A stretch of DNA of 31,410 bases from Pseudomonadota bacterium (GCA_021805275.1 JAJZFQ010000240.1:1-31410); one strand, 5' to 3'. Positions 16,444 through 25,596 are shown, counted from the first letter of the stretch. Notes: generated by a model from the sequence alone, not told the origin. Made by a program: numbers and translations.

Positions 16444-17031
16444 TCATGGGCTCGAGCGAGCCGTGCGGCCCGCCTCACCCCGGCCCAGCACGTCCCGCAC
16501 GCAGGCGAGCAGATCCTCGTAAACCCCGTCGGCGGCGCCGATGGCCTCCCCGGTGAGCGCGTACCCGGTGCGCACCAGCAAGCAGCGGCCGATGCCGGCG
16601 GCCCGCCCGGCCTGCACGTCGGTGAGCCGGTCACCCACCAGGAATGAGCCCGCCGGATCCAGATCGAGCGCGCGGATGGCCTTCAGCAACATCCCGGGCG
16701 CCGGCTTGCGGCACGCGCACGCGCGCCGGTATTGCGCCAGCGGTGCGTCCGCGAGGTGCGGGCAGTACTCGATGGCGTCCAGCGTCACGCCTTCGCCGCG
16801 CAGGCGCTCGCGCACCTGATCGGTCAGGCGCTGGTAGTCCGCCTCGGTGTACAGGCCGCGGGCGATGCCCGACTGGTTGGTCACCACCACCCGGCGATAG
16901 CCGGCGCTCTCGAGCGCGCGCAGCGCCTCGATCGCCCCCGGCAGGAATACGAACTCCTCGATCCGGTGGACGAAGGCGCGCTCCTCGTTGAGCACCCCGT
17001 CGCGGTCGATGAAGGCCGCCCGCCGGCTCAT
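16444..17031 (-). CDS. gmhB: D-glycero-beta-D-manno-heptose-1,7-bisphosphate 7-phosphatase
   Basis: This 195-aa HAD-family phosphatase removes the C7 phosphate in ADP-heptose synthesis. It has FIDRDGVLN (the catalytic Asp pair near residues 9-11), TNQSG, the zinc-binding CPH...CACRKP cluster typical of GmhB, and [11 protein letters not shown]. Its ATG overlaps the stop of rfaE2 by 4 nt (17028-17031), so the two heptose genes are coupled. Confidence 0.95.
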   Translation of the reverse strand: MSRRAAFIDRDGVLNEERAFVHRIEEFVFLPGAIEALRALESAGYRRVVVTNQSGIARGLYTEADYQRLTDQVRERLRGEGVTLDAIEYCPHLADAPLAQYRRACACRKPAPGMLLKAIRALDLDPAGSFLVGDRLTDVQAGRAAGIGRCLLVRTGYALTGEAIGAADGVYEDLLACVRDVLGRGEAGRTARSSP

Positions 17032-17510
17032 GCGCCCCGGATGCGCTGCACGAGAGCGGTCGTGGAGTAGCCGGTGACGAAGGGAATCGCGAGCGAGCGG
17101 CCGCCCCAGGAGCGCATCAGGCGCGTCTCCTGCAGCGTCTCCATGTCGTAATCCCCGCCCTTGACGTAGATGTCCGGACGGCAGCGCCCGAGCAGCTCGC
17201 AGGGGGTCTTCTCCTCGAACAGAGTGACGAATGACACGCTCTGCAGGGAGGCAACGACGATGAGCCGGTCGAGTTCGGCATTGAGCGGCCGGTCCGGCCC
17301 TTTGCCCTGCAGGCGCACCGAGGCGTCGCTGTTCACTGCCACCAGCAGAGCCGCGCCGAGCTCGCGCGCGGCGGCCAGATACGTCACGTGTCCGCGATGC
17401 AGCACATCGAACAGGCCGTTGGTGAACACCAGCGGGCGCGGCCACTGCCGAGTGGCCACCTCGGCATGGGGAATGATCTTCTGGTGCAGGCTCTGCGGTA
17501 GTTCCGTCAT
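17028..17510 (-). CDS. rfaE2: D-glycero-beta-D-manno-heptose 1-phosphate adenylyltransferase (HldC)
   Basis: This 160-aa nucleotidyltransferase has the cytidylyltransferase-like signature TNGLFDVLHRGH (HxGH motif), VNSDASVRLQGKGPDRPLN, and the KGGDYD/ETRLM elements. It transfers AMP to heptose 1-phosphate to give ADP-D,D-heptose. In E. coli this activity is the C-terminal domain of bifunctional HldE; here it is a separate protein, with the kinase encoded by rfaE1 about 2.4 kb away. The start ATG is at 17510. Confidence 0.94.
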   Translation of the reverse strand: MTELPQSLHQKIIPHAEVATRQWPRPLVFTNGLFDVLHRGHVTYLAAARELGAALLVAVNSDASVRLQGKGPDRPLNAELDRLIVVASLQSVSFVTLFEEKTPCELLGRCRPDIYVKGGDYDMETLQETRLMRSWGGRSLAIPFVTGYSTTALVQRIRGA

Positions 17511-17641
17511 GACCCAATGAACGTCACGTCAATGATGTGAGCGCTGCATGATCGCGCAGCAAGCCCGGTGGCGCCAGCGCGCTTCACTGCGCTCGCCGCA
17601 GTCGATCCAGACCCACTCTCCGCGGCGCAACCCCGCAGCGT

Positions 17642-18173
17642 CTATGCCGGACTTTGCGGGAGCAGATCGTCCAGCGCATGGAGCGCCTGTTGCGGAAAGC
17701 GCTCCAGCGGATAGTACTGCGCGATGATGCGCAGCGCCTGCTCGCATGAGCGGACGTCGAGCAGACGAAGCAGAAGCCGGACATCCTCTTCATCATGGAA
17801 CTGCGCTCCGATGCGCATGGCGAGGCATTTCATCGCAAGCAGGTACTGCAGTTGTGCCGTCATCACTCGCAGGTGATCGAGCTCGAGAAAAGGGAGCGAA
17901 CTCGCCTTGGGCGCTCATGAAGCCCCTCACCGCGTCATTGAGCCAGTGCGCCTGGACTCCGGCCTTGACGGCCGAGCGGGCAGCGGCCTCGCGGACCTTT
18001 TCCGGCGGCCGGAAGAAGGCATCGACATCCCTCGTCGAGGCACGCGCGCCGTACGCCAGGCACATGAGCGCGCCGCCCACGAGGAGGACCTCCCCGACGG
18101 TATCACTCTCACGCAGCTCACCGTTCAGCAGCTCGAACAGACGGCGGATATCCGCCTGGCTCAGCGCCGTCAT
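17642..18173 (-). pseudogene. Frameshifted nucleotidyltransferase-like gene (DUF6036 type)
   Basis: Reading from ATG 18173, the product begins MTALSQADIRRLFELLNGEL and continues with LLVGGALMCLAYGAR and STRDVDAFF, the GG/DxD pattern of minimal nucleotidyltransferases. After GEFAPF, near 17892, the frame is lost at a run of four T on the coding strand (17888-17891). Dropping one T restores LELDHLRV and then the family-typical MKCLAMRIGAQ, DEEDVRLLL and AQYYPLERFP, ending at TAG 17642. The repaired protein would be about 176 aa. It lies 7 nt behind the ribbon-helix-helix gene, as in toxin-antitoxin-like pairs. Either the gene is broken or the base is a sequencing error. Confidence 0.75.
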
Positions 18174-18180
18174 CTGACGC

Positions 18181-18678
18181 CTACACCTGCTCGCCGACGC
18201 TCGAGTCGATGAAGATGCTGCGCCGGCGAAAGGGCGCTGGGCAGTGCGATAGCAGGTACAGGCGCAGCGAAGGCAGCGCCGAGCCGAATACCGGTGCCGA
18301 CAGCGCCTCGATGCTTCGGGTCCACGCCGGCACCGGCAGGCCACGGGTGGTGCAGACCGTCTCGATCATGGCTGCGACAGAATTGGCGAGAAATGGCGCG
18401 AGCGTGGCTTGCGGTGCAGCTGCGACTGCCTCGCGTAGTTCCCTGGCGGTGAGGCCCGAGAGCAGGGACTTGATCTCCGCGAGCGCGAAGGAGGGCTCTG
18501 CCGCTCCGCTCAGCGCAATGAGGGCCTCCTGAAACGCAGCCGCAGGCCCCGGGAGCACGCGGCTCAACACGTAGGCCGACATGTCCATGCCCGCACGCCG
18601 GGCTGCGCGGCGGATCGCCGATTTTTCCGCCTCGGACACGCGCAGTTGCAGTTGCGAGCGCTTTGCGGACCGATTCAT
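18181..18678 (-). CDS. Ribbon-helix-helix-type (DUF1778-like) protein, candidate antitoxin/regulator
   Basis: This 165-aa protein opens with SQLQLRVSEAEKSAIRRAAR and MDMSAYVLSRVLPG, the pattern of Arc/DUF1778-type ribbon-helix-helix DNA-binding domains (residues about 8-42). The rest is an alpha-helical region with no motif I recognise. The ATG at 18678 has GAGG a few bases upstream, and an imperfect palindrome lies 32 nt further up (18710-18727), suggesting autoregulation. It pairs with the nucleotidyltransferase-like gene 7 nt downstream. The pair interrupts the heptose genes between hldD and rfaE2, as an inserted cassette would. Confidence 0.65.
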   Translation of the reverse strand: MNRSAKRSQLQLRVSEAEKSAIRRAARRAGMDMSAYVLSRVLPGPAAAFQEALIALSGAAEPSFALAEIKSLLSGLTARELREAVAAAPQATLAPFLANSVAAMIETVCTTRGLPVPAWTRSIEALSAPVFGSALPSLRLYLLSHCPAPFRRRSIFIDSSVGEQV

Positions 18679-18709
18679 GCCTCGAGCATGCGGCGGACCA
18701 CCCCTTCTG

Positions 18710-18727
18710 TCGATACAGACGTATTGA
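18710..18727. promoter_or_regulatory. Imperfect palindrome, possible operator of the RHH gene
   Basis: TCGATAC (18710-18716) and GTATTGA (18721-18727) form an inverted repeat matching at 6 of 7 positions around a 4-nt centre. It lies 32-49 nt upstream of the ribbon-helix-helix start codon, where antitoxins commonly bind their own promoter. Promoter hexamers could not be assigned. Confidence 0.4.
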
Positions 18728-18886
18728 CATCTTGGACTCCACCGTGGCATCGCGCCGCCGGGTCGCGATCGCGCATCCCCCCCTCAAACTGAACGCATTT
18801 TTTTACTCCGTCGCACCGGGAACGGATGTCGCGGGCCGCAACCCGGGGAGCCTCCTCGACCCCACGTAACGGCCGGAGCGATCCGA

Positions 18887-19879
18887 TCAGTCCCGCCCCG
18901 CCAGCCACTCAGCGTAGCGGCGTATGCCGGTCTTGACATCGGCGAACTCAATGTCGCAGCCGCTCGCGCGCAGCGCGGTGAGATCCGCCTGGGTGTGACA
19001 CTGGTACCTGCCGACCAGCGCCTGAGGAAAGGCCGTGTACTCGATCAAGCCCGCGTTGATCTGCTCGGCAAGCGACAGCGCCGGCTCACCGCGCCCGGCG
19101 CGCATCGCGTTGATCGTGGCATGAGCGACGTCGTTGAACGGTTCGGAGCGCCCCGAGCCGACGTTGAAGATCCCGCTGCGCTCGGGATGGCGCAGGAACC
19201 ACAGATTCACCGCCACCACATCCTCGACGTAGACGAAGTCCCGCGTCTGCTCGCCCGGACCGTAACCCCCGTACTCGCCGAACAGTTTCACCTTGCCATG
19301 CTCGCGCAGCTGCTCGAAATGGTGAAACGCGACCGACGCCATGCGTCCCTTGTGCTGCTCGCGCGGCCCGTAGACGTTGAAATAGCGGAACCCGGCCACC
19401 GGGTGGCGCGCCGTGGGGAGCATGCGCCGCACGACGTTGTCGAACAGGAGCTTCGAGTAGCCGTACACGTTGAGCGGCCGCTCGCACTCGGGCGACTCGC
19501 GAAAAGCGCCGCTCGCCCCGTAGGTCGCCGCGGAGGAGGCGTACAGCAGCCGCACGCCCTGGGCCTGGCAGGCATCGAGCAGGCCCTTGGAGCAGCGGTA
19601 ATTGGTCTCCAGCATGTACCGGCCGTTGTGCTCCAGGGTGTCGGAGCAGGCGCCCTGGTGAAAGACCGCATCGATCCGTCCGAGCTCACCACGCTCGAAG
19701 CGCCCGTAGAATTCGTTCCGATCGAAATAATCGGCGAGCCCCGCCCCGAGGAGATTGCGGTACTTCATCCCCTCGGTCAGGTCATCCACGGCAATCACCT
19801 GATCGATGCCGATGGCGTTGAGCCCGTGCACCAGATTGCTGCCGATCATGCCGGCGGCGCCCGTCACCACGACTCTCAC
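18887..19879 (-). CDS. hldD: ADP-L-glycero-D-manno-heptose 6-epimerase
   Basis: This 330-aa SDR epimerase converts ADP-D,D-heptose to ADP-L,D-heptose, the LPS core precursor. It has [12 protein letters not shown] at the N-terminus, YASSAATYG, the catalytic YGYSK, and the family-specific [20 protein letters not shown] (20 residues). The start is GTG 19879, overlapping the rfaE1 stop by 4 nt (GTGA). A 208-nt gap holding the operator-like palindrome separates it from the RHH gene. Confidence 0.96.
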   Translation of the reverse strand: MRVVVTGAAGMIGSNLVHGLNAIGIDQVIAVDDLTEGMKYRNLLGAGLADYFDRNEFYGRFERGELGRIDAVFHQGACSDTLEHNGRYMLETNYRCSKGLLDACQAQGVRLLYASSAATYGASGAFRESPECERPLNVYGYSKLLFDNVVRRMLPTARHPVAGFRYFNVYGPREQHKGRMASVAFHHFEQLREHGKVKLFGEYGGYGPGEQTRDFVYVEDVVAVNLWFLRHPERSGIFNVGSGRSEPFNDVAHATINAMRAGRGEPALSLAEQINAGLIEYTAFPQALVGRYQCHTQADLTALRASGCDIEFADVKTGIRRYAEWLAGRD

Positions 19880-20802
19880 GTGAACAGCTCCTCGTAGCTC
19901 GCGGTGGCCGTACCGAACTTGCCGACCACGATGCCCCCGGCGCGGTTCGCAATCGGCATCGCCTCGCGCAGACTCAGCCCCGCGGCGAGCATCGCCGCGA
20001 CCGTGGCGATGACGGTGTCCCCGGCGCCGGTGACGTCGAACACTTCGCGGGCCTGCGCGCCGATGCGCACATGACCGTGCGCATCGAACAGCGACATCCC
20101 CTCCTCGCTGCGCGTCAGCAGCAGCGCATCGAGCCGGTGGGTGCGGCGCAGGTTCTCGACCCGCTCCTCGAGCTGGCGCTCCGAGGACCACGCGCCGATC
20201 ACCTGTGCAAGCTCCGCGCGATTCGGGGTCACGACCGTGGCGCCGGCGTAGCGGGCGTAGTCATCGCCCTTCGGGTCGACCAGCACCGGTCTGCCGGTGG
20301 CGTGCGCGCGCTCGATCATGTTGGAGATGTGGGTCAGCCCGCCCTTGCCGTAGTCGGAGAAGATCACCGCCCCGCACTCCCCGAGGCTGTGCTCGAAGTC
20401 CGCGAGCATCCCGGCGAGGATCTCGTGATCGGGCTGGTTCTCGAAGTCCACGCGCACGAGCTGCTGCGCCCGGCCGATCACGCGCAGCTTCACGCTGGTG
20501 TAGAGCTGCGGATCGCGGCCGAGGCGAGCCTCGATGCCGCGCTCCGCAAGCAGCCGCTCGAGCCGGCGGGCCGGCTCGTCATCGCCCACGACCGTGATCA
20601 GCGTCGCCACCGGTCCGAGCGCCCTGACGTTGAGCGCGACGTTGGCCGCACCGCCCAACCGATCCTCCTCGCGCGTGACGCGCACCACGGGCACGGGGGC
20701 CTCGGGCGAGATGCGCTCGACCTCACCGAACAGGTATCGATCGAGCATCGCATCGCCGACCACCAGGACCCGCGCCCGCTGCAGTTGCTCCTTCAGCGGC
20801 AT
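19876..20802 (-). CDS. rfaE1: D-glycero-beta-D-manno-heptose-7-phosphate kinase (HldA)
   Basis: This 308-aa PfkB/ribokinase-family enzyme phosphorylates heptose 7-phosphate at C1. It shows [10 protein letters not shown] near the N-terminus, [18 protein letters not shown], and the C-terminal anion-hole/catalytic motif [11 protein letters not shown]. It corresponds to the N-terminal kinase domain of E. coli HldE, here a separate gene. The ATG 20802 overlaps the gmhA stop by one base (TGATG), and its own end overlaps hldD. Confidence 0.95.
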   Translation of the reverse strand: MPLKEQLQRARVLVVGDAMLDRYLFGEVERISPEAPVPVVRVTREEDRLGGAANVALNVRALGPVATLITVVGDDEPARRLERLLAERGIEARLGRDPQLYTSVKLRVIGRAQQLVRVDFENQPDHEILAGMLADFEHSLGECGAVIFSDYGKGGLTHISNMIERAHATGRPVLVDPKGDDYARYAGATVVTPNRAELAQVIGAWSSERQLEERVENLRRTHRLDALLLTRSEEGMSLFDAHGHVRIGAQAREVFDVTGAGDTVIATVAAMLAAGLSLREAMPIANRAGGIVVGKFGTATASYEELFT

Positions 20803-21395
20803 CACGGGCGCTGTGCCTCGGCCAGGCCCAGCTCGCTCTCCACCATCCCGCAGAGCGTGTGCCCGATCAGGATATGCGCCTCCTGAATCCGTGCGGTCGT
20901 GGCGCTCGGCACGATGATGGCCACATCGCACAGCGGCCCGAGGACCCCGCCGTCGCGGCCCAGGAGGCCGATGACCTGCATGCCGATGCTGCGGGCCGCC
21001 TCGACCGCCCGGATGAGGTTGCGCGAGTTGCCCGAGGTGGAGATGCCGATGAGACAGTCGCCGCGCGCCCCGAGCCCGCTCACCTGGCGGGCGAACACGT
21101 CCTCGAAGCTGTAGTCGTTGGCGATGCAGGTGAGCGCCGAGGTGTCGGTGGTGAGCGCGAGCGCCGCGAGCGGTCGGCGGTCGGCGATGAACCGGCCGGT
21201 GAGCTCAGCGGCGATGTGCTGGCTGTCGGCGGCCGAGCCGCCGTTGCCACAGAGCATGACTTTGCGGCCCGCCGCCAGCGTTCGGGCCATGAGCGTGCCG
21301 GCGGCGACGATCTCGCTCTCGAGCCGCGGCAGCAGCGCGAACAGCGCCTGATGCTCCCTGAGATTGTCCTGGAACAGCTGTGGGTTCTGCTTCAA
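20802..21395 (-). CDS. gmhA: Sedoheptulose 7-phosphate isomerase
   Basis: This 197-aa SIS-domain isomerase makes D-glycero-D-manno-heptose 7-phosphate, the first committed heptose step. It carries LCGNGGSAADSQHIAAEL, ALTTDTSALTCIAND and GISTSGNSRN, the standard GmhA signatures. The start is TTG 21395, as no ATG fits; GGAG lies about 8 nt upstream and the resulting length matches the family. It follows pgi by 26 nt. Confidence 0.94.
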   Translation of the reverse strand: MKQNPQLFQDNLREHQALFALLPRLESEIVAAGTLMARTLAAGRKVMLCGNGGSAADSQHIAAELTGRFIADRRPLAALALTTDTSALTCIANDYSFEDVFARQVSGLGARGDCLIGISTSGNSRNLIRAVEAARSIGMQVIGLLGRDGGVLGPLCDVAIIVPSATTARIQEAHILIGHTLCGMVESELGLAEAQRP

Positions 21396-21421
21396 CGGCC
21401 CGCTCCGTCAAATCGCCAAGG

Positions 21422-23068
21422 TTACGGCGCGGCGCGCCACTCGGCCAGCCGCTCGAGCACTTTCTGCACGCCCGAGGCCGTGGCGGGCTGGCCCGCCGGA
21501 TCGCGTACGCTCGCGAGCAGCTGCTCGGCGAGGCGCTTGCCGAGCTCGACACCCCACTGGTCGAAGGAGTTGATGCCCCAGATCACCCCCTGGGTGAACA
21601 CCTTGTGCTCGTAGAGCGCGATCAGCCGACCGAGCGTCGCCGGATCGAGCCGCGGGAAGGCGATGAGGGTACTCGGCCGCGAGCCGGCGCTCACCTTGTG
21701 CGGCTCGAGTGCCTCGCGCTGCTCGGGCGCAAGCCCCTCGCGGTCGAACTCCTCGCGCACCGCCGCGAGCGGATAGCCGCTCACGAAGGCTTCCGCCTGC
21801 GCCAGGCAACTGGCGGTCGCGAGCGCGTGCTGCGCCTCGTTGCCGCACGAGGAGTGGGCCGGAAGCAACAGATCGAGCGCGGCGCAGGGCGTGCCCTGGT
21901 GCAGCAGCTGGTAGAACGAGTGCTGGGCATTGCTGCCCGGACCGCCCCAGATGAGCGCGGCGGTCGGCCACTGCGCGTGCCGTCCGTCGAGCGTGACGGA
22001 CTTGCCGTTGCTGCCCATTTCCAGCTGCTGCAGGTACGCCGGGAAGCGCCACAAGCGCTCCTCGTAAGGCAGTACCGCGAGCGTGGGCAATGCGCGGAAA
22101 TTGATGTTCCACACCCCGATGAGGGCGAGCAGCACGGGCAGGTTCTCGCTCCACGGCGCGCCCTTGAAGTGCGCATCCATCTCGCGCCCGCCCTCGAGAA
22201 ACGCCCCGAAGGCCTCCCGGCCGATGGCGAGGGCAAGCGACAGCCCGATCGAGGACCACAGCGAGAAGCGCCCGCCGACCCAGTCCCACATCTTGAAGCG
22301 CTGATCGGGGTGCACCCCGAAGGTATCCATGGCCCGGTGGTTGACCGACACGGCCGCGAAATGCGCCGGCACCTGTGCCGCGCCGATCCGCTCGCTCAGC
22401 CAGCGCCGCGCGGTATGCGCGTGGCTCAGCGTCTCGAGCGTCGTGAAGGTCTTCGAGCAGACCACGAACAGCGTCGCGTGCGGATCGGCGTCGGCCAGCA
22501 GGTCCGAGAGGCGGCAGCCCTCGACGTTCGAGACGAACTCGCAGCGCGGGCCGCCCCGGGCGTGGTGCGCGAGCGCCTGAACGGCCATCGCGGGACCTAA
22601 GTCCGAGCCGCCGATGCCGAGGTTGATGACGAGCCTGAAGGGCCTGCCCGCCCCGCCGGCGATCTGCCCGCAGCGCACACCTTCGGCGAACGCGAGCATG
22701 CGCGAGCGCTCCTCGATCACCTCGCTCTCGATGGCCGCGCCGCCGAGGCGCTCGCCCGGCCTCTGGCGCAGCGCCACGTGCAGCGCGGCGCGCCCCTCGG
22801 TGGCGTTGATCTTCTCACCGTGCCACATCGCATCGCGGTAGGCGCCGAGCTCGATCGCCTCGGGCAGCTCGAGGAGCCGGCCGAGCACCATCTCATCGAG
22901 ATGCTGGCGGGAGAAATCAAGCAGCAGCCCGGCGCCCTGGCGCGAGAATCGCTCGAAGCGCCCCGGGTCGCGCTCGAACAGCTCGCGGGTCGCGACGCTC
23001 TGCAGGCGCTCGGCGTGCAGGTGCAGCTCCGACCAAGGCGCGCTGCGGGGACCGGGGGCGATGCGCAT
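21422..23068 (-). CDS. pgi: Glucose-6-phosphate isomerase
   Basis: This 548-aa enzyme interconverts glucose 6-phosphate and fructose 6-phosphate. It has the paired SIS folds with VINLGIGGSDLGP, VVCSKTFTTLETL, WDWVGGRFSLWSSIGL (16 residues), QQLEMGSNGKSV, and the C-terminal QWGVELGK containing the catalytic lysine. The ATG 23068 is preceded by GAGGAG. Its place ahead of the heptose genes suggests a role in hexose-phosphate supply for surface sugars. It also sets the level of glucose 6-phosphate, the substrate of Ino1 and, through glucose 1-phosphate, the source of dTDP-rhamnose. Confidence 0.96.
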   Translation of the reverse strand: MRIAPGPRSAPWSELHLHAERLQSVATRELFERDPGRFERFSRQGAGLLLDFSRQHLDEMVLGRLLELPEAIELGAYRDAMWHGEKINATEGRAALHVALRQRPGERLGGAAIESEVIEERSRMLAFAEGVRCGQIAGGAGRPFRLVINLGIGGSDLGPAMAVQALAHHARGGPRCEFVSNVEGCRLSDLLADADPHATLFVVCSKTFTTLETLSHAHTARRWLSERIGAAQVPAHFAAVSVNHRAMDTFGVHPDQRFKMWDWVGGRFSLWSSIGLSLALAIGREAFGAFLEGGREMDAHFKGAPWSENLPVLLALIGVWNINFRALPTLAVLPYEERLWRFPAYLQQLEMGSNGKSVTLDGRHAQWPTAALIWGGPGSNAQHSFYQLLHQGTPCAALDLLLPAHSSCGNEAQHALATASCLAQAEAFVSGYPLAAVREEFDREGLAPEQREALEPHKVSAGSRPSTLIAFPRLDPATLGRLIALYEHKVFTQGVIWGINSFDQWGVELGKRLAEQLLASVRDPAGQPATASGVQKVLERLAEWRAAP

Positions 23069-23091
23069 GCGGGGCTCCTCCGCTCAGGTCT

Positions 23092-24294
23092 TCAGGCCGC
23101 GCCCCCGGCGTAGAACGCGCCGATACGCTCAACGACGTAGTGCAGCTGCGCGGGGGCGAGCTCCGGGTAGATCGGCAGCGCCAGCGTCTCGCGCGCGGCG
23201 CGCTCGGACTCGGGGAAATCCCCTGGGGCGTAGCCGAGGTAGGCGAAGCATTGCTGCAGGTGCAGCGGGATCGGATAGTAGATCTCGGTGCCCACGCCGG
23301 CCGCGGCGAGATACTCGCGCAGCGCATCGCGACGCGCCACCCGGATCACGTACTGGTTGTAGATGTGATGGAACCCGGGCAGCGTCCGCGGGGTGAGGAC
23401 GTTGCCGCCGAGCCCGGCGCGCGCGAAGGCCGCCTCGTAAATGCGGGCGTTCTCGCCCCTGCGGGCGGACCATTCGTCGAGGTAATCGAGCTTGATGTTG
23501 AGCACGGCCGCCTGCAACGCATCGATGCGGAAGTTCCCGCCGATGAACGCGTGGTGGTATTTCGGCTTGCCGCCGTGCACGCGCAGGATGCGCATGTGCT
23601 CGGCGAGCCCCTCATCCTGCGTCGTGCACAGGCCCGCATCGCCGAACGCGCCGAGATTCTTGGTCGGGAAGAACGAGAAGCAGCCGATGTCCCCGCGGCT
23701 GCCCGCTGGCTGGGCGCCCGCCTCGCGTGCGCCGATCGCCTGGGCGGCATCCTCGATGACCCGCAGGCCCGCCTCGCGCGCGATCGCGAGCAGCGGCTCC
23801 ATCGGACAGACCTGGCCGTACAGGTGCACCGGCATCAGCGCCTTGACCCGCGTGCCGCTCGAGCGGTGCCAGAGAGCCCCGTCGCGCCGCTCGCAGTGCT
23901 CCTCGAGGAAGCGGCGCACGGCCGGCGCCGAGAGGTTGAACGTCTCCGGTTCGATGTCGCAGAACAGCGGGCGGGCCCCGGTGCGCGCGATCGTGCCGGC
24001 GGTGGCAAAGAACGTGTAGGGCGTGGTGATCAGCGCATCGCCCGGACCGATGTCGAGCGCCATCAGCGCGAGCAGCAGCGCATCGGTTCCGGAGGACACG
24101 CCGATGCCATGGGCGCACTGGCTGTAGGCGGCCACGCGCGACTCCAGAGCGCTCACCTCGGGGCCGAGAATGAACTGCTGGCTGGCACACACCGCCTCGA
24201 TGGCCGCGCGCACCCGCGGGGCGATCTGCTCGTACTGGGGTTTCAGATCGAGCAGCGGCACGCGCAAGGCAGGCGTCGGGGTCTTTTGCGTCAC
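23092..24294 (-). CDS. DegT/DnrJ/EryC1-family sugar aminotransferase
   Basis: This 400-aa PLP-dependent aminotransferase acts on nucleotide-linked keto sugars by family. Motifs are LDLKPQYEQI near the N-terminus, VSSGTDALLLAL (67-78), TPYTFFATAG (91-100), VIEDAAQAIGA (179-189), and the PLP lysine K212 in FFPTKNLGAFGDAG. The C-terminal HIYNQYVIR and GTEIYYPIPLHLQ resemble the VioA/WbpE/FdtB-like subgroup. The start is GTG 24294 with a good GAGGGA upstream. It lies 23 nt before pgi. It may make an amino sugar for O-antigen, or an amino-sugar part of the glycolipid; no partner nucleotide-sugar oxidoreductase lies beside it. Confidence 0.88.
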   Translation of the reverse strand: MTQKTPTPALRVPLLDLKPQYEQIAPRVRAAIEAVCASQQFILGPEVSALESRVAAYSQCAHGIGVSSGTDALLLALMALDIGPGDALITTPYTFFATAGTIARTGARPLFCDIEPETFNLSAPAVRRFLEEHCERRDGALWHRSSGTRVKALMPVHLYGQVCPMEPLLAIAREAGLRVIEDAAQAIGAREAGAQPAGSRGDIGCFSFFPTKNLGAFGDAGLCTTQDEGLAEHMRILRVHGGKPKYHHAFIGGNFRIDALQAAVLNIKLDYLDEWSARRGENARIYEAAFARAGLGGNVLTPRTLPGFHHIYNQYVIRVARRDALREYLAAAGVGTEIYYPIPLHLQQCFAYLGYAPGDFPESERAARETLALPIYPELAPAQLHYVVERIGAFYAGGAA

Positions 24295-24370
24295 GGACGG
24301 TTCCCTCGTGCAAACGGGTATTTTAGCCGTCCGCGCTGCGCTGCGCGGGATGGGCCCGGCGCCGCTGCGC

Positions 24371-25090
24371 TCAGACCGGGGGCTCGGGCGGGACGGATGC
24401 CGGCCAGAGGCACGTGCCGCCGCTCGCCTTGCCGATCACCGCGAGCATCTGCTCGTGGGCCTGTCGCTCCGCCGGGCTCGCGGCCAGCACCTTCAGCGGA
24501 GCGGTCGGTCGCTTGGCCGGCTGCACGACGCTCGCGCCGGCGTCGCGCTCGAGCGCCGCCAGTGCGAGGGCAGCCTGCCCCCCGGTCATCGCCAGGTACA
24601 CGTCGGCCAGGATACGCGCATCGAGCAGCGCGCCGTGCAGCTCCCGGCCCGTGTTGTCCACGTCGTAGCGCTTGCACAGCGCATCGAGGTTATTGCGCTG
24701 TCCGGGGTGCATCTCGCGCGCCAGCGCCAGGGTGTCGAGCACCGCCCAGCGCTCGGTGAGCTTCATCGGCCGCCCGCAGCGCCCGAGCTCGGACTCGAGG
24801 AACCCGACGTCGAAGGGCGCATTGTGCGCCACGATCTCCGCTCCCTCGAGAAACTCGAGCAATGCCTCGGCGATTTCGGCGAAGCGGGGCTGATCCACGA
24901 GCGACTCGCGCGAGATGCCGTGCACGGCGAGCGCACCGTCATCGATGTCACGCTCCGGGTTGAGGTAGCGGTGAAACGTGCGGCCGGTCACCCGGCGATT
25001 GAGGAGCTCGACGCAGCCGACCTCGATGATGCGGTGGCCGAGGGCAGGCTCGAGACCGGTGGTCTCGGTATCTAGAACGATCTGTCGCAT
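24371..25090 (-). CDS. dnaQ: DNA polymerase III epsilon subunit (3'-5' proofreading exonuclease)
   Basis: This 239-aa DEDDh exonuclease has the three Exo motifs: VLDTETTG at the N-terminus, AHNAPFDVGFLESEL, and LHGALLDARILADVYLAM with the catalytic His and Asp. The length and the C-terminal tail, which includes a short alanine- and proline-rich stretch for polymerase binding, fit DnaQ. It lies 17 nt after rnhA, and the rnhA-dnaQ pair is widely conserved in proteobacteria. Confidence 0.95.
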   Translation of the reverse strand: MRQIVLDTETTGLEPALGHRIIEVGCVELLNRRVTGRTFHRYLNPERDIDDGALAVHGISRESLVDQPRFAEIAEALLEFLEGAEIVAHNAPFDVGFLESELGRCGRPMKLTERWAVLDTLALAREMHPGQRNNLDALCKRYDVDNTGRELHGALLDARILADVYLAMTGGQAALALAALERDAGASVVQPAKRPTAPLKVLAASPAERQAHEQMLAVIGKASGGTCLWPASVPPEPPV

Positions 25091-25107
25091 GGGCGAGAGT
25101 GTACCCG

Positions 25108-25596
25108 CTAGCGCGCCGGGCCGGTCCAGCGAGTGCCCAGAGCGTCAATCGCCTCGTTGGCCAAGCGATCGACCCGCTCGTTGCCGGGCACGCCGGCGTG
25201 CCCCGGAACCCAGTGCCACTCGATGCGATGCGGCTCGGCGAGCGCCTCGAGCCGCTGCCACAGATCCTGGTTCTTCACCGGCTTGCGGTTCGCGGTCCGC
25301 CAGCCCTTGGCCTTCCAGTTCGGCAGCCATTCGCTGATACCCCGCCGCACGTACTGCGAGTCGGTGAACACGCGCGCATGCACGGGGCGCTTCAACGCCT
25401 CGAGCGCCGCAATCACCGCCATCAGCTCCATGCGGTTATTGGTGGTCAGCGGCTCGGCCCCCGAGACGGTGCGCTCCCGCTCCCCGAGGATGAGCAGCGC
25501 CCCCCAGCCGCCGGGCCCCGGATTGCCGCGGCAGGCCCCGTCGGTGTAGATCTCGACCACCGCGGGCTGCCCGGCCGCTCCCCCGGTGACGTTCAT
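25108..25596 (-). CDS. rnhA: Ribonuclease HI
   Basis: This 162-aa enzyme cleaves the RNA strand of RNA-DNA hybrids. Its active-site carboxylates lie in [30 protein letters not shown] and VFTDSQYV, with the C-terminal [17 protein letters not shown]. The start ATG at 25596 overlaps the stop of the upstream methyltransferase by 4 nt (ATGA). The longer upstream frame is a shadow. Confidence 0.96.
   Translation of the reverse strand: MNVTGGAAGQPAVVEIYTDGACRGNPGPGGWGALLILGERERTVSGAEPLTTNNRMELMAVIAALEALKRPVHARVFTDSQYVRRGISEWLPNWKAKGWRTANRKPVKNQDLWQRLEALAEPHRIEWHWVPGHAGVPGNERVDRLANEAIDALGTRWTGPAR

Noticed and set aside
17511..17641. Short - strand frame reading into GLRRGEWVWIDCGE as a separate gene
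   Set aside because: It starts inside the frameshifted nucleotidyltransferase, has no ribosome binding site, and could not be tied to a family; it is noted only as a possible gene relic.
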